In this document: positions 1 through 5,743 of the stretch, piece by piece
Layout of the letters: every line of letters starts with the position of its first letter
Position numbering within the stretch: position 1 is the first letter of the stretch
Assembly: GCA_021828925.1 (NCBI GenBank)
Contig: JAJZCT010000054.1
Coordinates: 1 to 10,986 of the forward strand
Direction of reading: 5' to 3'
DNA from: Planctomycetota bacterium
GTDB lineage: Bacteria > Planctomycetota > Phycisphaerae > WQYP01
Length of the DNA stretch: 10,986 bases
Made by a program: the position numbers and the translations under genes
Notes under the pieces: model-generated
Databases searched by the model: none
What the model saw: only the letters and a program-made list of their open reading frames with translations
Told to the model about the DNA's origin: nothing

Positions 1-159
1 ATGCGAAACGCGGTCACGGAAGTATTACGCGGTTTAACCCGGCAAGGTTTGATACCAAATCCACCCACGGCCCATCCTGACGCGGAAGCCTCGCGGTTGG
101 TTGCGGGACGTCGTCGCGGAGAATGGTCGCACTCCAACCCGGCACGTGCCGTACCAACC

Positions 160-240
160 GCGACGGGCCGAAGCGTATCGTGTCATCAAATCCCATTTCC
201 GCGTTCAACTCAACGCTTCCGCATTGAGCTAATTGGATGG
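160..240. repeat. Diverged long direct repeat, copy 1
   Basis: It aligns with 861-938. Shared blocks include GCGACGG, GTGTCATCAAA, CAACTCAACGCT and CCGCATTGAGCTAAT, with substitutions and small gaps between them. Neither copy has a convincing coding frame. It is part of the repeat mosaic at 1-1020. Confidence 0.65.
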
Positions 241-245
241 AAATC

Positions 246-270
246 TGTTAATCGGTGAAATCTGTGGATC
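246..270. repeat. 25-bp exact direct repeat, copy 1
   Basis: This 25-bp sequence, containing GGTGAAATCTGTGGATC, recurs exactly at 795-819. Copy 1 ends directly against the left terminal inverted repeat of the insertion-sequence relic (271), so the relic abuts or interrupts this repeat. Short repeats of this kind are inferred to be dispersed genome-wide, but only two copies are visible here. Confidence 0.8.
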
Positions 271-516
271 GGGTGCGTGACACTTTACGCGGGTGAGGAA
301 GAAAGGCTGACCGATCGGCTCGGGCAACACCGAGTCGGGAATGAAACGGTTCAATAAACGCGTCAAAGGTACGGACCAATTCCGGAACATCCAAGGTGCG
401 GAATGCATCTTGGCACTACGCGCCACGTGGATGAGCCAAAATCAACGCTGGGAACGTTATTGGGCCAACCGCTCATCCGTTGGCCGGTGTAGGGCTGCGT
501 AAAGTGTCGCACACCC
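271..516 (+). mobile_element. 246-bp insertion-sequence relic with terminal inverted repeats
   Basis: The left end GGGTGCGTGACACTTTACGC (271-290) and the right end GCGTAAAGTGTCGCACACCC (497-516) are inverted repeats that match at 17 of 20 positions. Between them lies only the C-terminal part of a transposase frame (293-502). The simplest reading is an insertion sequence that lost about its left nine-tenths by internal deletion. This leaves a MITE-like unit with both ends intact, which could have been mobilised in trans. The flanks show no clear target-site duplication. Confidence 0.65.
293..502 (+). pseudogene. Transposase C-terminal fragment, probably ISKra4-like
   Basis: The frame gives VRKKG, a TGA stop at 308-310 where a leucine-like codon would be expected, and then 63 codons to a TAA at 500-502. 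The motifs are PIGSGNTES, then KRFNKRVKGTDQF, GAECILALRATWMSQ and RWERYWANR. From memory this resembles the C-terminus of ISKra4-like transposases (a PIGSG-x-E/T-E motif followed by a V/MKG block), so the family is a best guess while transposase identity is firmer. There is no start codon and no catalytic N-terminal region. The TAA lies inside the right inverted repeat. The fragment is non-functional. Confidence 0.6.
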
Positions 517-540
517 ATCCAAAATAGACTGTTAATTGAC

Positions 541-567
541 CGCGGATTACGCGGATTACGCGGATAA
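541..567. repeat. 9-bp tandem triplet, left inverted arm
   Basis: The unit CGCGGATTA occurs twice exactly (541-549 and 550-558) and once as CGCGGATAA (559-567). The reverse complement of 696-721 matches this array at 24 of 26 positions, so the two arrays face each other across about 130 bp. Confidence 0.7.
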
Positions 568-695
568 ACACCGGGCTTCCATGCTCCGAGACCTCCATAC
601 GCGTCGCTCACAACGCTGTTTGATAACTGTAATGGCAATCAGAACTGCTTTTCTCCGCCGCCCATACCGCAACGATCCCAAACCAATCCTACTGG

Positions 696-721
696 TATCC
701 GCGTTATCAGCGTAATCCGCG
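696..721. repeat. 9-bp tandem triplet, right inverted arm
   Basis: Read on the minus strand this is CGCGGATTA, CGCTGATAA, CGCGGATA, an inverted counterpart of 541-567. The arms could pair into a long stem closing a loop of roughly 130 nt. No gene is visible between them. Confidence 0.65.
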
Positions 722-794
722 GTTCTTTCCCGTCGCGTTCCCGGCGTACATAAACGGCCGCTTTGAGCCAACGCCCCATCCGGATGCAGGCCTT

Positions 795-819
795 TGTTAA
801 TCGGTGAAATCTGTGGATC
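795..819. repeat. 25-bp exact direct repeat, copy 2
   Basis: This is an exact match to 246-270. Unlike copy 1 it is not followed by an insertion-sequence end. About 40 bp further on lies the diverged second copy of the longer repeat (861-938), whereas at the left locus that longer piece comes before the 25-mer. Confidence 0.8.
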
Positions 820-860
820 ACTATCCCTGCGGTTACATTGACATTTCTGTGAAACCAGTC

Positions 861-938
861 GCGACGGACCAACGCACCGTGTCATCAAACCATATTCCGC
901 CGCCAACTCAACGCTCCCGCATTGAGCTAATGGACTGG
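861..938. repeat. Diverged long direct repeat, copy 2
   Basis: This is the partner of 160-240. It keeps the blocks GTGTCATCAAA, CAACTCAACGCT and CCGCATTGAGCTAAT. Here the order is 25-mer, long repeat, 18-bp piece (977-994). At the left locus the order is 18-bp piece (129-146), long repeat, 25-mer. Confidence 0.65.
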
Positions 939-1079
939 TTACGGCTGAAAGCCCAACGCGGCTGCGGAAAATATTTGCACCCCAATCCGGCACGCATGAT
1001 TCCAACTCCCCCATAACCCGTTCTGACGCGCACGCGGCATGGCTGCGTACCGTTTATGCCGTTGTCATCGCCCTGGGGC

Positions 1080-1108
1080 TTGGCAAGGATGCCTTCGCGT
1101 GCGATAAT
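1080..1108 (+). promoter_or_regulatory. Sigma-70-like promoter of the BMC-P operon
   Basis: TTGGCA (1080-1085) and GATAAT (1103-1108) each match the consensus at 5 of 6 positions and are separated by exactly 17 bp. Transcription would start near 1115, leaving a leader of about 30 nt before the first shell gene. No other strong promoter is visible between the repeat mosaic and the gene. Confidence 0.6.
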
Positions 1109-1144
1109 CGGCTTTGAAAATTGAACCTGCACGAGGAGTTGTCT

Positions 1145-1444
1145 GTGATTATCGCAAAAATTGTCGGTACGGTTGTCGCAACCGTAAAAGATGCCGGTTT
1201 TGACGGCAAAAAGCTGGTCTTGGCGCATGCTCATGTCCTCAAAGACGGACAGCTTGTGCCGGGGCAGACCGTGCTGGTGGCCAATGATGATCTCGGTGCC
1301 GGCGAAGGGGAATTCGTGGTCCTTACGCAGGGCAGTTCCGCCCGCATGGCCCCGAGTATGAAAAGCACCTCCACGGATGCCGTGGTCATCGCGTTAATAG
1401 ATCGTATCGATGCCAACGGCCAATTGGTTTTCAAACGCAGTTGA
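1145..1444 (+). CDS. BMC-P microcompartment vertex protein (EutN/CcmL family), first of three
   Basis: The 99-residue protein belongs to the EutN/CcmL family (BMC-P), whose members form pentamers that cap the vertices of bacterial microcompartment shells. Family hallmarks are KIVGTVVAT (residues 5-13), GKKLVL (21-26), LGAGEGEFVV (50-59), GSSAR (63-67) and TDAVVIALID (77-86). The start is set at GTG 1145 because GAGGAG (1133-1138) lies 6 bp upstream and the family fold begins right at this residue. A longer frame from TTG 1121 would place that ribosome binding site inside the gene. It is the first gene of a four-gene plus-strand operon with short gaps. Of the three paralogues it is closest to the family consensus. 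Which compartment it serves cannot be told, because no enzyme genes are nearby. Confidence 0.9.
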   Translation: MIIAKIVGTVVATVKDAGFDGKKLVLAHAHVLKDGQLVPGQTVLVANDDLGAGEGEFVVLTQGSSARMAPSMKSTSTDAVVIALIDRIDANGQLVFKRS

Positions 1445-1485
1445 AATAACTTGTCCGTCTGACGCGGATGCACATGAGGCACTGT

Positions 1486-1764
1486 ATGTTTATTGCCATG
1501 GTTAAAGGCACGGTAACCGCCACCAGAAAGCACGCCTCCATGGCCGGTGCGCGGCTTTTAATTGTCCAGCCCATTGACCCCATCAGTGGTCAGCCCAGCG
1601 GCTTTCCACAAATTGCGGCTGATGTGCTCGGCGCGGCCAAGGGTATGCGGGTGCTGGTGGTAAGTGATGGCCGGGGCGTGCAGGATATGCTCAAAACCGA
1701 TCCCCATTGCCCCATGCGACTGGGTATCATGGCGTTGGTTGATTCGCCCGCCGGCGGCAGGTAA
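1486..1764 (+). CDS. BMC-P microcompartment vertex protein (EutN/CcmL family), second of three
   Basis: This 92-residue EutN/CcmL paralogue starts with VKGTVTATRKHASMAG and continues with LLIVQPID (residues 24-31), both strongly typical of the family. It then diverges. The loop usually reading GSSAR is SDGRG, and the usual PVDA-x-IVGIVD strand is CPMRLGIMALVD. ATG 1486 is preferred over ATG 1468 or 1474 because GAGG (1476-1479) lies 6 bp upstream and the conserved fold starts here. The gap to the first shell gene is 41 bp and to the next 37 bp. Family knowledge says multiple BMC-P paralogues in one locus occupy vertices of one shell. A specialised vertex role for this divergent copy is inference. 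Confidence 0.88.
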   Translation: MFIAMVKGTVTATRKHASMAGARLLIVQPIDPISGQPSGFPQIAADVLGAAKGMRVLVVSDGRGVQDMLKTDPHCPMRLGIMALVDSPAGGR

Positions 1765-1801
1765 CCCAATAGCGACAACCAGCGGGATTTTGGAATAACG
1801 T

Positions 1802-2068
1802 ATGTATTTAGGTAAAGTCATTGGTCGAATTGAAGCCCGCGTTCGGCTTCCGGGACTGGAAACGCAGCGGTTCGTTTTGCTTGAGCCGTTGGATTTTAAT
1901 CAACAGCCGATCCGCTGGACGATCCTGGCAATGGATGTCACCGGTGCATCGGAGGGGTCGCTGGTGGTATATGAAGAGGGGCGTGAGGCGGCCAATCCAT
2001 TTGATCCACCGCTGCCGGTGGATGCCTGCATCGTGGCGATTGTCGATGATTATCAATACCAGCCCTAG
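1802..2068 (+). CDS. BMC-P microcompartment vertex protein (EutN/CcmL family), third of three
   Basis: This 88-residue EutN/CcmL protein has GKVIGRIEARVRLPGLE (residues 4-20), FVLLEPLDF, a VTGASEGSLVVYEEGREA segment in place of the VGAG-GSSAR region, and PVDACIVAIVDD near the end. It keeps the PVDA motif that the second paralogue has lost. ATG 1802 follows a weak GGA (1792-1794) at about 7 bp. The TAG stop (2066-2068) is formed by the first bases of a perfect palindrome, so the palindrome may have supplied the present C-terminus. The length is still normal for the family. The next gene begins 55 bp downstream. Confidence 0.87.
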   Translation: MYLGKVIGRIEARVRLPGLETQRFVLLEPLDFNQQPIRWTILAMDVTGASEGSLVVYEEGREAANPFDPPLPVDACIVAIVDDYQYQP

Positions 2069-2108
2069 TGCTCTGTCAAGCCTAATTTGTAGGCTTGACA
2101 GAGCACTA
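2066..2108. repeat. Perfect 18-bp-arm palindrome with TA ends
   Basis: The left arm TAGTGCTCTGTCAAGCCT (2066-2083) and the right arm (2091-2108) are exact reverse complements around a 7-nt loop, AATTTGT. No T-run follows on either strand, so it is a poor rho-independent terminator. Both outer ends are TA, as expected for a unit inserted with TA duplication in the manner of IS630/mariner-type elements, but no transposase is present. On RNA it would be a very stable hairpin between the third shell gene and the ubiA-like gene and could act as a processing or attenuation site. Confidence 0.8.
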
Positions 2109-2123
2109 GACATCGGAGTCGCC

Positions 2124-3098
2124 ATGGGTTCCATATTGGCTGTTTTTCAAATTATGCGCGTTGCCCTGGCGCTGACCGCCGTCGCCGATGTCTGGACCCT
2201 GATGTTTCTCAAAATTCCCGGCCGCAGCGCCGTCACGGACCCGGTCGCTGAATTTGCCCTGGCGGCGTTGGCCTCGTTTTTCCTTTACACCTTCGGCATG
2301 GCTCTTAATGATCTGCTGGATTCGCGGCGGGATCGTCTGTTTGCTCCCTGGCGGCCTATTCCCAGTGGGCGGCTTAGTGTGCCGGCGGTCATTGTGTTAA
2401 GCCTGGTGCTGATGCTGTTAGGATTATTTTCCGCAACGTTGTTATCCTGGTTTGAACCGCTGCACTTTCCCGTCGCCCTGATGCTGGCGATGACGATCAG
2501 CCTGATGATTGTTTTTTATAACGCCACCGGAAAATATCTGGGATACATTGGCTTTATCGCCCTGGGCCTGATTCGCGCAGTTAACTGCCTGATCGGCCGG
2601 CCGGATGCGGGATTTCTGATTTTATCGTTGTTTCTCTTTACGCACATCGCCGTGGCCACGGCTGTTTCCTATCGTCTGGAATCCAAACGCCCGCGACTGC
2701 GTATTGCCGGCATCTGGAAGCTCCTGGCCTCGGTTGCGTTCATCGATGTGTTTGCAGTCTTAATCATGCTGCTGCGCGGCAGTATCACACGTGGCGTGCT
2801 GATCGACGCCATCGGTCCCGCGGTGGTGGCGGTGCTTTATTTCAGTTGGGTCCTGCGGCAAGTATTTAATCATCATGAGGCACCGCGAAAACGGGGTGAA
2901 CGCATCATGCTTGTGGGGTTGTTTACCCTCTTCGCTTATGACGCCTCCCTGTTGGCCGCCAACGGAGCTTTCCGGGGAATGGCCATGATATTAGCTCTGG
3001 CGGTCATATCCTGCATCGCCTTCTGGGCCATGCGCTTAGCCGGCAAAGGCCTTACCGTAGGCCGCCCGCGCTACCGCATTCGCGCCGGGCGCCCATGA
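2124..3098 (+). CDS. UbiA-family integral membrane prenyltransferase, EboC-like
   Basis: The 324-residue polytopic membrane protein has many hydrophobic segments. It carries the first UbiA aspartate motif as N62-D63-LL-D66-SRR-D70, followed by RPIPSGR (77-83). UbiA enzymes attach prenyl chains to aromatic or other acceptors, using Mg2+ bound by two Asp-rich motifs. The second motif (DxxxD) is not evident. At about its position the protein has SYRLESKRPRLR, which together with LYTFGMALND recalls the EboC subgroup of UbiA-like proteins. That subgroup call is from memory. ATG 2124 is chosen because GGAG (2115-2118) lies 5 bp upstream and the membrane protein begins here. The frame is open back to 1821, but that part overlaps the third shell gene and looks like a shadow. 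Co-transcription with the shell genes is inferred. Confidence 0.82.
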   Translation: MGSILAVFQIMRVALALTAVADVWTLMFLKIPGRSAVTDPVAEFALAALASFFLYTFGMALNDLLDSRRDRLFAPWRPIPSGRLSVPAVIVLSLVLMLLGLFSATLLSWFEPLHFPVALMLAMTISLMIVFYNATGKYLGYIGFIALGLIRAVNCLIGRPDAGFLILSLFLFTHIAVATAVSYRLESKRPRLRIAGIWKLLASVAFIDVFAVLIMLLRGSITRGVLIDAIGPAVVAVLYFSWVLRQVFNHHEAPRKRGERIMLVGLFTLFAYDASLLAANGAFRGMAMILALAVISCIAFWAMRLAGKGLTVGRPRYRIRAGRP

Positions 3099-3462
3099 AA
3101 TTTTCCCGCCGCCGCAGATTAGCAACGGGTCCCAAATAACTTCCCAAAAACCTGATTTGCCGTCCCCCACAAAGCCGCCGGCTTCGCCGGTGGTGGAACA
3201 CAACGGGTTACAGGGTACAGCTTCAGTACAATCAGAAGTTAGCCGGTAGGTTCGCGTGCCGAGCAAAATAGCAACGCCAGCGCTTCCGCAGAATTCCCGG
3301 TTCCCGGCTCCAGCCGCATGGGCGCGGGTGATCCGACAACAAAGCAGCTGGCGCATTTCAGGCCCGCCCTGCGGGGCGGTGTGGTTTTTGCCCCCCCTCT
3401 GCGGCGCGGCTCCTCGGCGTACACTCCTGGTGAAGTACGCCATCATCGCCGCTGCTTGATGA
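3099..3462. other. Non-coding region between the convergent BMC/ubiA and parA operons
   Basis: No plausible gene was found on either strand. The frames open here have no ribosome binding site and consist of Arg/Pro/Gly-rich translations of GC-rich repeats. There are two GC-rich hairpins, at 3175-3193 (8 pairs, UUC loop, no T-run) and 3364-3379 (with a T-run). Much of the stretch looks like dispersed intergenic repeat material, which is an impression and not a database result. Confidence 0.6.
3364..3389 (+). terminator. Possible terminator of the BMC/ubiA operon
   Basis: CCGCCC (3364-3369) pairs with GGGCGG (3374-3379) across a 4-nt loop, and TTTTT follows at 3385-3389 after a 5-nt spacer. 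It points the right way to end the shell/ubiA transcript, but it lies about 270 bp after the ubiA-like stop and the T-run is set back from the stem. Confidence 0.35.
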
Positions 3463-3465
3463 GAG

Positions 3466-3494
3466 CAAAAATCTCGCCGCTTCGCCCCCGGCGA
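3466..3494 (-). terminator. Rho-independent-type terminator after parA
   Basis: On the minus strand TCGCCG and CGGCGA (3489-3494 with 3474-3479) form a 6-bp GC-rich stem with a 9-nt loop, followed at once by GATTTTTGC. It lies 17 bp past the parA-like stop codon. A second palindrome, GGCGAATTTTCGCC (3490-3503), overlaps its base. Confidence 0.5.
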
Positions 3495-3556
3495 ATTTTC
3501 GCCCCGACTCCTACGGCAGCGGTAATTCAGTGCGGCGGGCGATCTCCCGGGCCAGG
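3475..3556. repeat. 82-bp imperfect direct repeat, left copy (parA 3' end)
   Basis: This aligns without gaps to 5835-5916 at a constant offset of 2360 bp, with about 65 of 82 positions identical. The last 16 bp (GATCTCCCGGGCCAGG) are identical. The repeat covers the last 15 codons of the parA-like gene, its stop codon, and about 36 bp of downstream non-coding DNA. The two copies bracket the whole two-gene minus-strand cassette. Confidence 0.75.
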
Positions 3557-4506
3557 AGCGTGAAATCCGTGCGTACATTGGCCACCGCGTGAATATGAGC
3601 GCCCAGCGCACCATCCGCCGATTGAAGATGAAACATCGGCTTGCGTGCCTCCTGGGCCAGCGGCATGAGACTGCGATAATCTTTGAGATTGGCGATGCAG
3701 TTGGGGTCATTATCAATATTCACAGACGCTGAGGGCGGTATATCCAGAACGCTTGTGCGGTAGGTGCCTGGAATTTTTGCGATCCAACGATCAAACGCCT
3801 GAATTGGACGGTCGAGCCGGATGGAATGCCGTATCACCATATATCCAATGGTCTTTATAATCCCCTGTGGCAATTCCAGACCGCCAGCCGGCCGCTTACC
3901 AAGGCGCTGCTGCCATTCCTGCCGCCAGATGCGCAATGTCGGGCCGAGGTTTTCGAGGCCTTGCAGGGAAAACAAATCCGGACCCAGAGGAATAGCAACA
4001 AAATCTGATCCAATCAAAGCGCTGCGGTTGATGGAGCCAAGGTTGGGACCGAGGTCCACAATAATAACCTGTGCGTTGAATTTTCGCCCCGCGCTCTGCA
4101 CGGCGCGCCAGAAAGCCGACACGACACGAAATGCTCCTTCGTTGCCGCTAAGGCACTTCGGCCAATTCTCTGAAAGCTCATCTTCAAAACCGGCAAGTTT
4201 CATATCTCCGGGAACCAGTGCTAGGTGTTCCGAGATGATTTCGTAATCCGGATCCGCGATGTCACCGCTGCGGTTTATCAACGGGGCCAGACACTGGTAA
4301 ATGGTTGATGCCCGTTCGCGGGACCAAAGCATCCTGGCCAGTTTCCCCTCATCTATAAATGCGGCGGTGAGGTTGCTCTGTGGATCAAGATCGGCGGCGA
4401 GCACTTTCATTCCCAAGTCGGAAAACATCCACGACAGATGGTAAACCAGGGAAGTCTTGCCGACGCCGCCTTTATTGTTAAAAAAACTAATAACTGGAAT
4501 GCTCAT
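3511..4506 (-). CDS. ParA/Soj-family ATPase
   Basis: The 331-residue protein is a ParA/MinD-type P-loop ATPase. It has a deviant Walker A motif KGGVGKTS (residues 12-19), the switch segment LAADLDPQSNLT (D39 at its centre) and VIIVDLGPN (D151). Such proteins dimerise on ATP and bind DNA or membrane to position cargo such as plasmids, chromosome origins or protein complexes. At 331 residues it is longer than minimal ParA (about 250), with an extra insert after the switch region. No ParB-like gene or centromere-like repeat array is visible here. Its ATG overlaps the TGA of the upstream gene as ATGA (4503-4506), so translation is probably coupled and the two proteins likely act together. The 3' end is duplicated at 5835-5916. 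A partner-positioning or regulatory role is more likely than classic plasmid partition, but this is inference. Confidence 0.85.
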   Translation of the reverse strand: MSIPVISFFNNKGGVGKTSLVYHLSWMFSDLGMKVLAADLDPQSNLTAAFIDEGKLARMLWSRERASTIYQCLAPLINRSGDIADPDYEIISEHLALVPGDMKLAGFEDELSENWPKCLSGNEGAFRVVSAFWRAVQSAGRKFNAQVIIVDLGPNLGSINRSALIGSDFVAIPLGPDLFSLQGLENLGPTLRIWRQEWQQRLGKRPAGGLELPQGIIKTIGYMVIRHSIRLDRPIQAFDRWIAKIPGTYRTSVLDIPPSASVNIDNDPNCIANLKDYRSLMPLAQEARKPMFHLQSADGALGAHIHAVANVRTDFTLLAREIARRTELPLP

Positions 4507-5699
4507 GGGCGTTTCCTTAAAATCACCCCGACATGAGACACTTCCACCTGAAATTCCAAAGGTGGATTTCCGTTTTTCTCCATTTCCTGACGAGCCTGGG
4601 TGATGCCAAAACCGAATCTCTGCACATAACCCAGATGTTTCATGGCTTCGGCAAGGTAACTATTCCGGTAATCATTGGCTCCAGGCGAACCGAAATTTTC
4701 CTTGGTCACACGGCCGAACGGACCGCCCGGATTCTGAATTTCCACCCGGTCACTAAACCATGTGATCCGCACCGGTGCATTCGTACCTTCGTAGGAGCGG
4801 TGCATGACGGCGTTTCTGGCCAGCTGCTGCAAAGCGACAATCGGATAGTCAGGGCGGCGAACTTCGCGGTCCGCAGATGTAAAATCCGTCGTGGTTTGAA
4901 TGTTGATTTTCAGAACTTCATCCAGACTGCTTAACAACGTCGGAAGCGGGCCGCGAATTTCCCTGGAATCAGAAATCGGCTCTCCAATCTGCAAGCCCGC
5001 GATTCGGACAAATTGTATGTACGCGCCGGGAATATAGTCAGTGGGGTCTTTACCCAGCACCAGGATGCCGCAATTCGTGGGATGGTTTGGATATATGTTT
5101 CCTGCCATGCGCAAGGCAACAAGTTGCTCAAGAAGCGTCCGATGATTCTCCGCCAGCGTTTCGGGAGAGACCGCCTGCGGTAAGTAAACTGTTTTAAACA
5201 ATGGCTCGTCCAGCGTATCCGGGCCGGCATGGGTCACGGGCTGTATGTCAAATGGCATGTCTTTGAAGCGTCGCTTTTCCGCCAGCCGATGCTCCTGCTG
5301 CTGTGAGGCGATGGCCCTTCTCGGTCCGATCCGTACCCATACCGTACCACGGAACCGCACAGGCGGTGCCTCAGCTGGTTCAACGATCATCACCGCAACT
5401 TCGGCACCTCTCAGTATTCTTTTCTGGACCAGCAAGTGGGGGAGAGGCAGGATATTGCCATCGGTCGCAACATCGGACAGCATCCGAAGAAGCTGATCCG
5501 TGACCATCAGGCCCGCAGGGCGGCCGTCATCTTCAATCCCGATGAAAATCACAGCGGCCTTCTGATGATCCGGCAAGTCATTGGCAAAAGCGCATGTCGT
5601 TTTCCGAATAATATCCATATTGGACGCATCCCGCTTACGTTCGGCGCGGTCTGATTCCAGGTCGAAAAGTAACTGTTCAAGTTCAGCGTCCGTGAGCAT
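4503..5699 (-). CDS. Schlafen/AlbA_2-type ATP-binding protein (COG2865-like)
   Basis: The 398-residue protein has the layout of the AlbA_2 (Schlafen-like) group. The N-terminal domain carries ESDRAERK (residues 15-22, an E-S-x3-E-x-K motif) and IGIEDDGRPAGL. The C-terminal domain resembles HATPase_c_4, with LARNAVMHRSYEG (about 293-305) and VEIQNPGG (about 319-326). Related proteins are usually annotated as putative DNA-binding or transcriptional regulators, and some Schlafen-type proteins act in RNA cleavage or anti-phage defence. The activity here is unknown. No C-terminal winged helix is evident. ATG 5699 is taken as the start, with only a weak upstream AGG. It is the first gene of a two-gene operon with parA, overlapping by 4 bp. 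A -10-like palindrome lies about 50 bp upstream. Confidence 0.82.
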   Translation of the reverse strand: MLTDAELEQLLFDLESDRAERKRDASNMDIIRKTTCAFANDLPDHQKAAVIFIGIEDDGRPAGLMVTDQLLRMLSDVATDGNILPLPHLLVQKRILRGAEVAVMIVEPAEAPPVRFRGTVWVRIGPRRAIASQQQEHRLAEKRRFKDMPFDIQPVTHAGPDTLDEPLFKTVYLPQAVSPETLAENHRTLLEQLVALRMAGNIYPNHPTNCGILVLGKDPTDYIPGAYIQFVRIAGLQIGEPISDSREIRGPLPTLLSSLDEVLKINIQTTTDFTSADREVRRPDYPIVALQQLARNAVMHRSYEGTNAPVRITWFSDRVEIQNPGGPFGRVTKENFGSPGANDYRNSYLAEAMKHLGYVQRFGFGITQARQEMEKNGNPPLEFQVEVSHVGVILRKRP

Positions 5700-5743
5700 T
5701 GATTAAAACCTGTACTTTGTTACACCGATATTTTGCGGCGGGA

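Larger units (their letters stand above)
1..1120. other. Gene-poor repeat mosaic upstream of the microcompartment operon
   Basis: No reading frame here has a recognisable protein family, a ribosome binding site and a sensible start together. The stretch is built from degenerate repeated pieces: a 25-bp exact repeat (246-270 and 795-819), a diverged piece of about 80 bp (160-240 and 861-938), an 18-bp piece (129-146 and 977-994), and 9-bp tandem triplets in opposite orientation (541-567 and 696-721). An insertion-sequence relic lies at 271-516. The order of pieces differs between the left copy and the right copy, so this is a shuffled mosaic and not one simple duplication. The operon promoter occupies the last 40 bp. 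Confidence 0.75.

Noticed and set aside
1..258. Plus-strand 85-codon open frame at the left edge
   Set aside because: It runs through two of the repeat modules and ends beside the insertion-sequence relic. There is no domain and the composition is not protein-like.
541..721. CRISPR array
   Set aside because: The repeat unit is 9 bp with no spacers between tandem units, and no cas genes are present.
556..1014. Minus-strand 152-codon open frame in the repeat region
   Set aside because: Its translation (ADYADNADTS and similar) is read-through of the 9-bp repeats, with no ribosome binding site or family likeness.
1001..1117. Frame ending AWLRTVYAVVIALGLGKDAFACDNRL before the first shell gene
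   Set aside because: It looks protein-like for about 30 codons, but it overlaps the promoter, has no start or conserved upstream part, and begins inside a repeat module. It may be a gene tail relic, but support is too weak to list.
1821..2123. N-terminal extension of the UbiA-like gene
   Set aside because: It lies wholly over the third shell gene in another frame and is Arg/Trp-rich. GGAG 5 bp before ATG 2124 marks the true start.
3036..3716. Minus-strand 226-codon open frame overlapping ubiA and parA ends
   Set aside because: It is Ala/Gly/Arg-rich read-through of GC-rich intergenic DNA, overlaps two real genes and has no ribosome binding site or family.
3511..4506. ParA as sign of a plasmid or replication origin
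   Set aside because: No ParB, replication initiator, iterons or parS-like sites are visible, and the neighbours are chromosomal-type genes.
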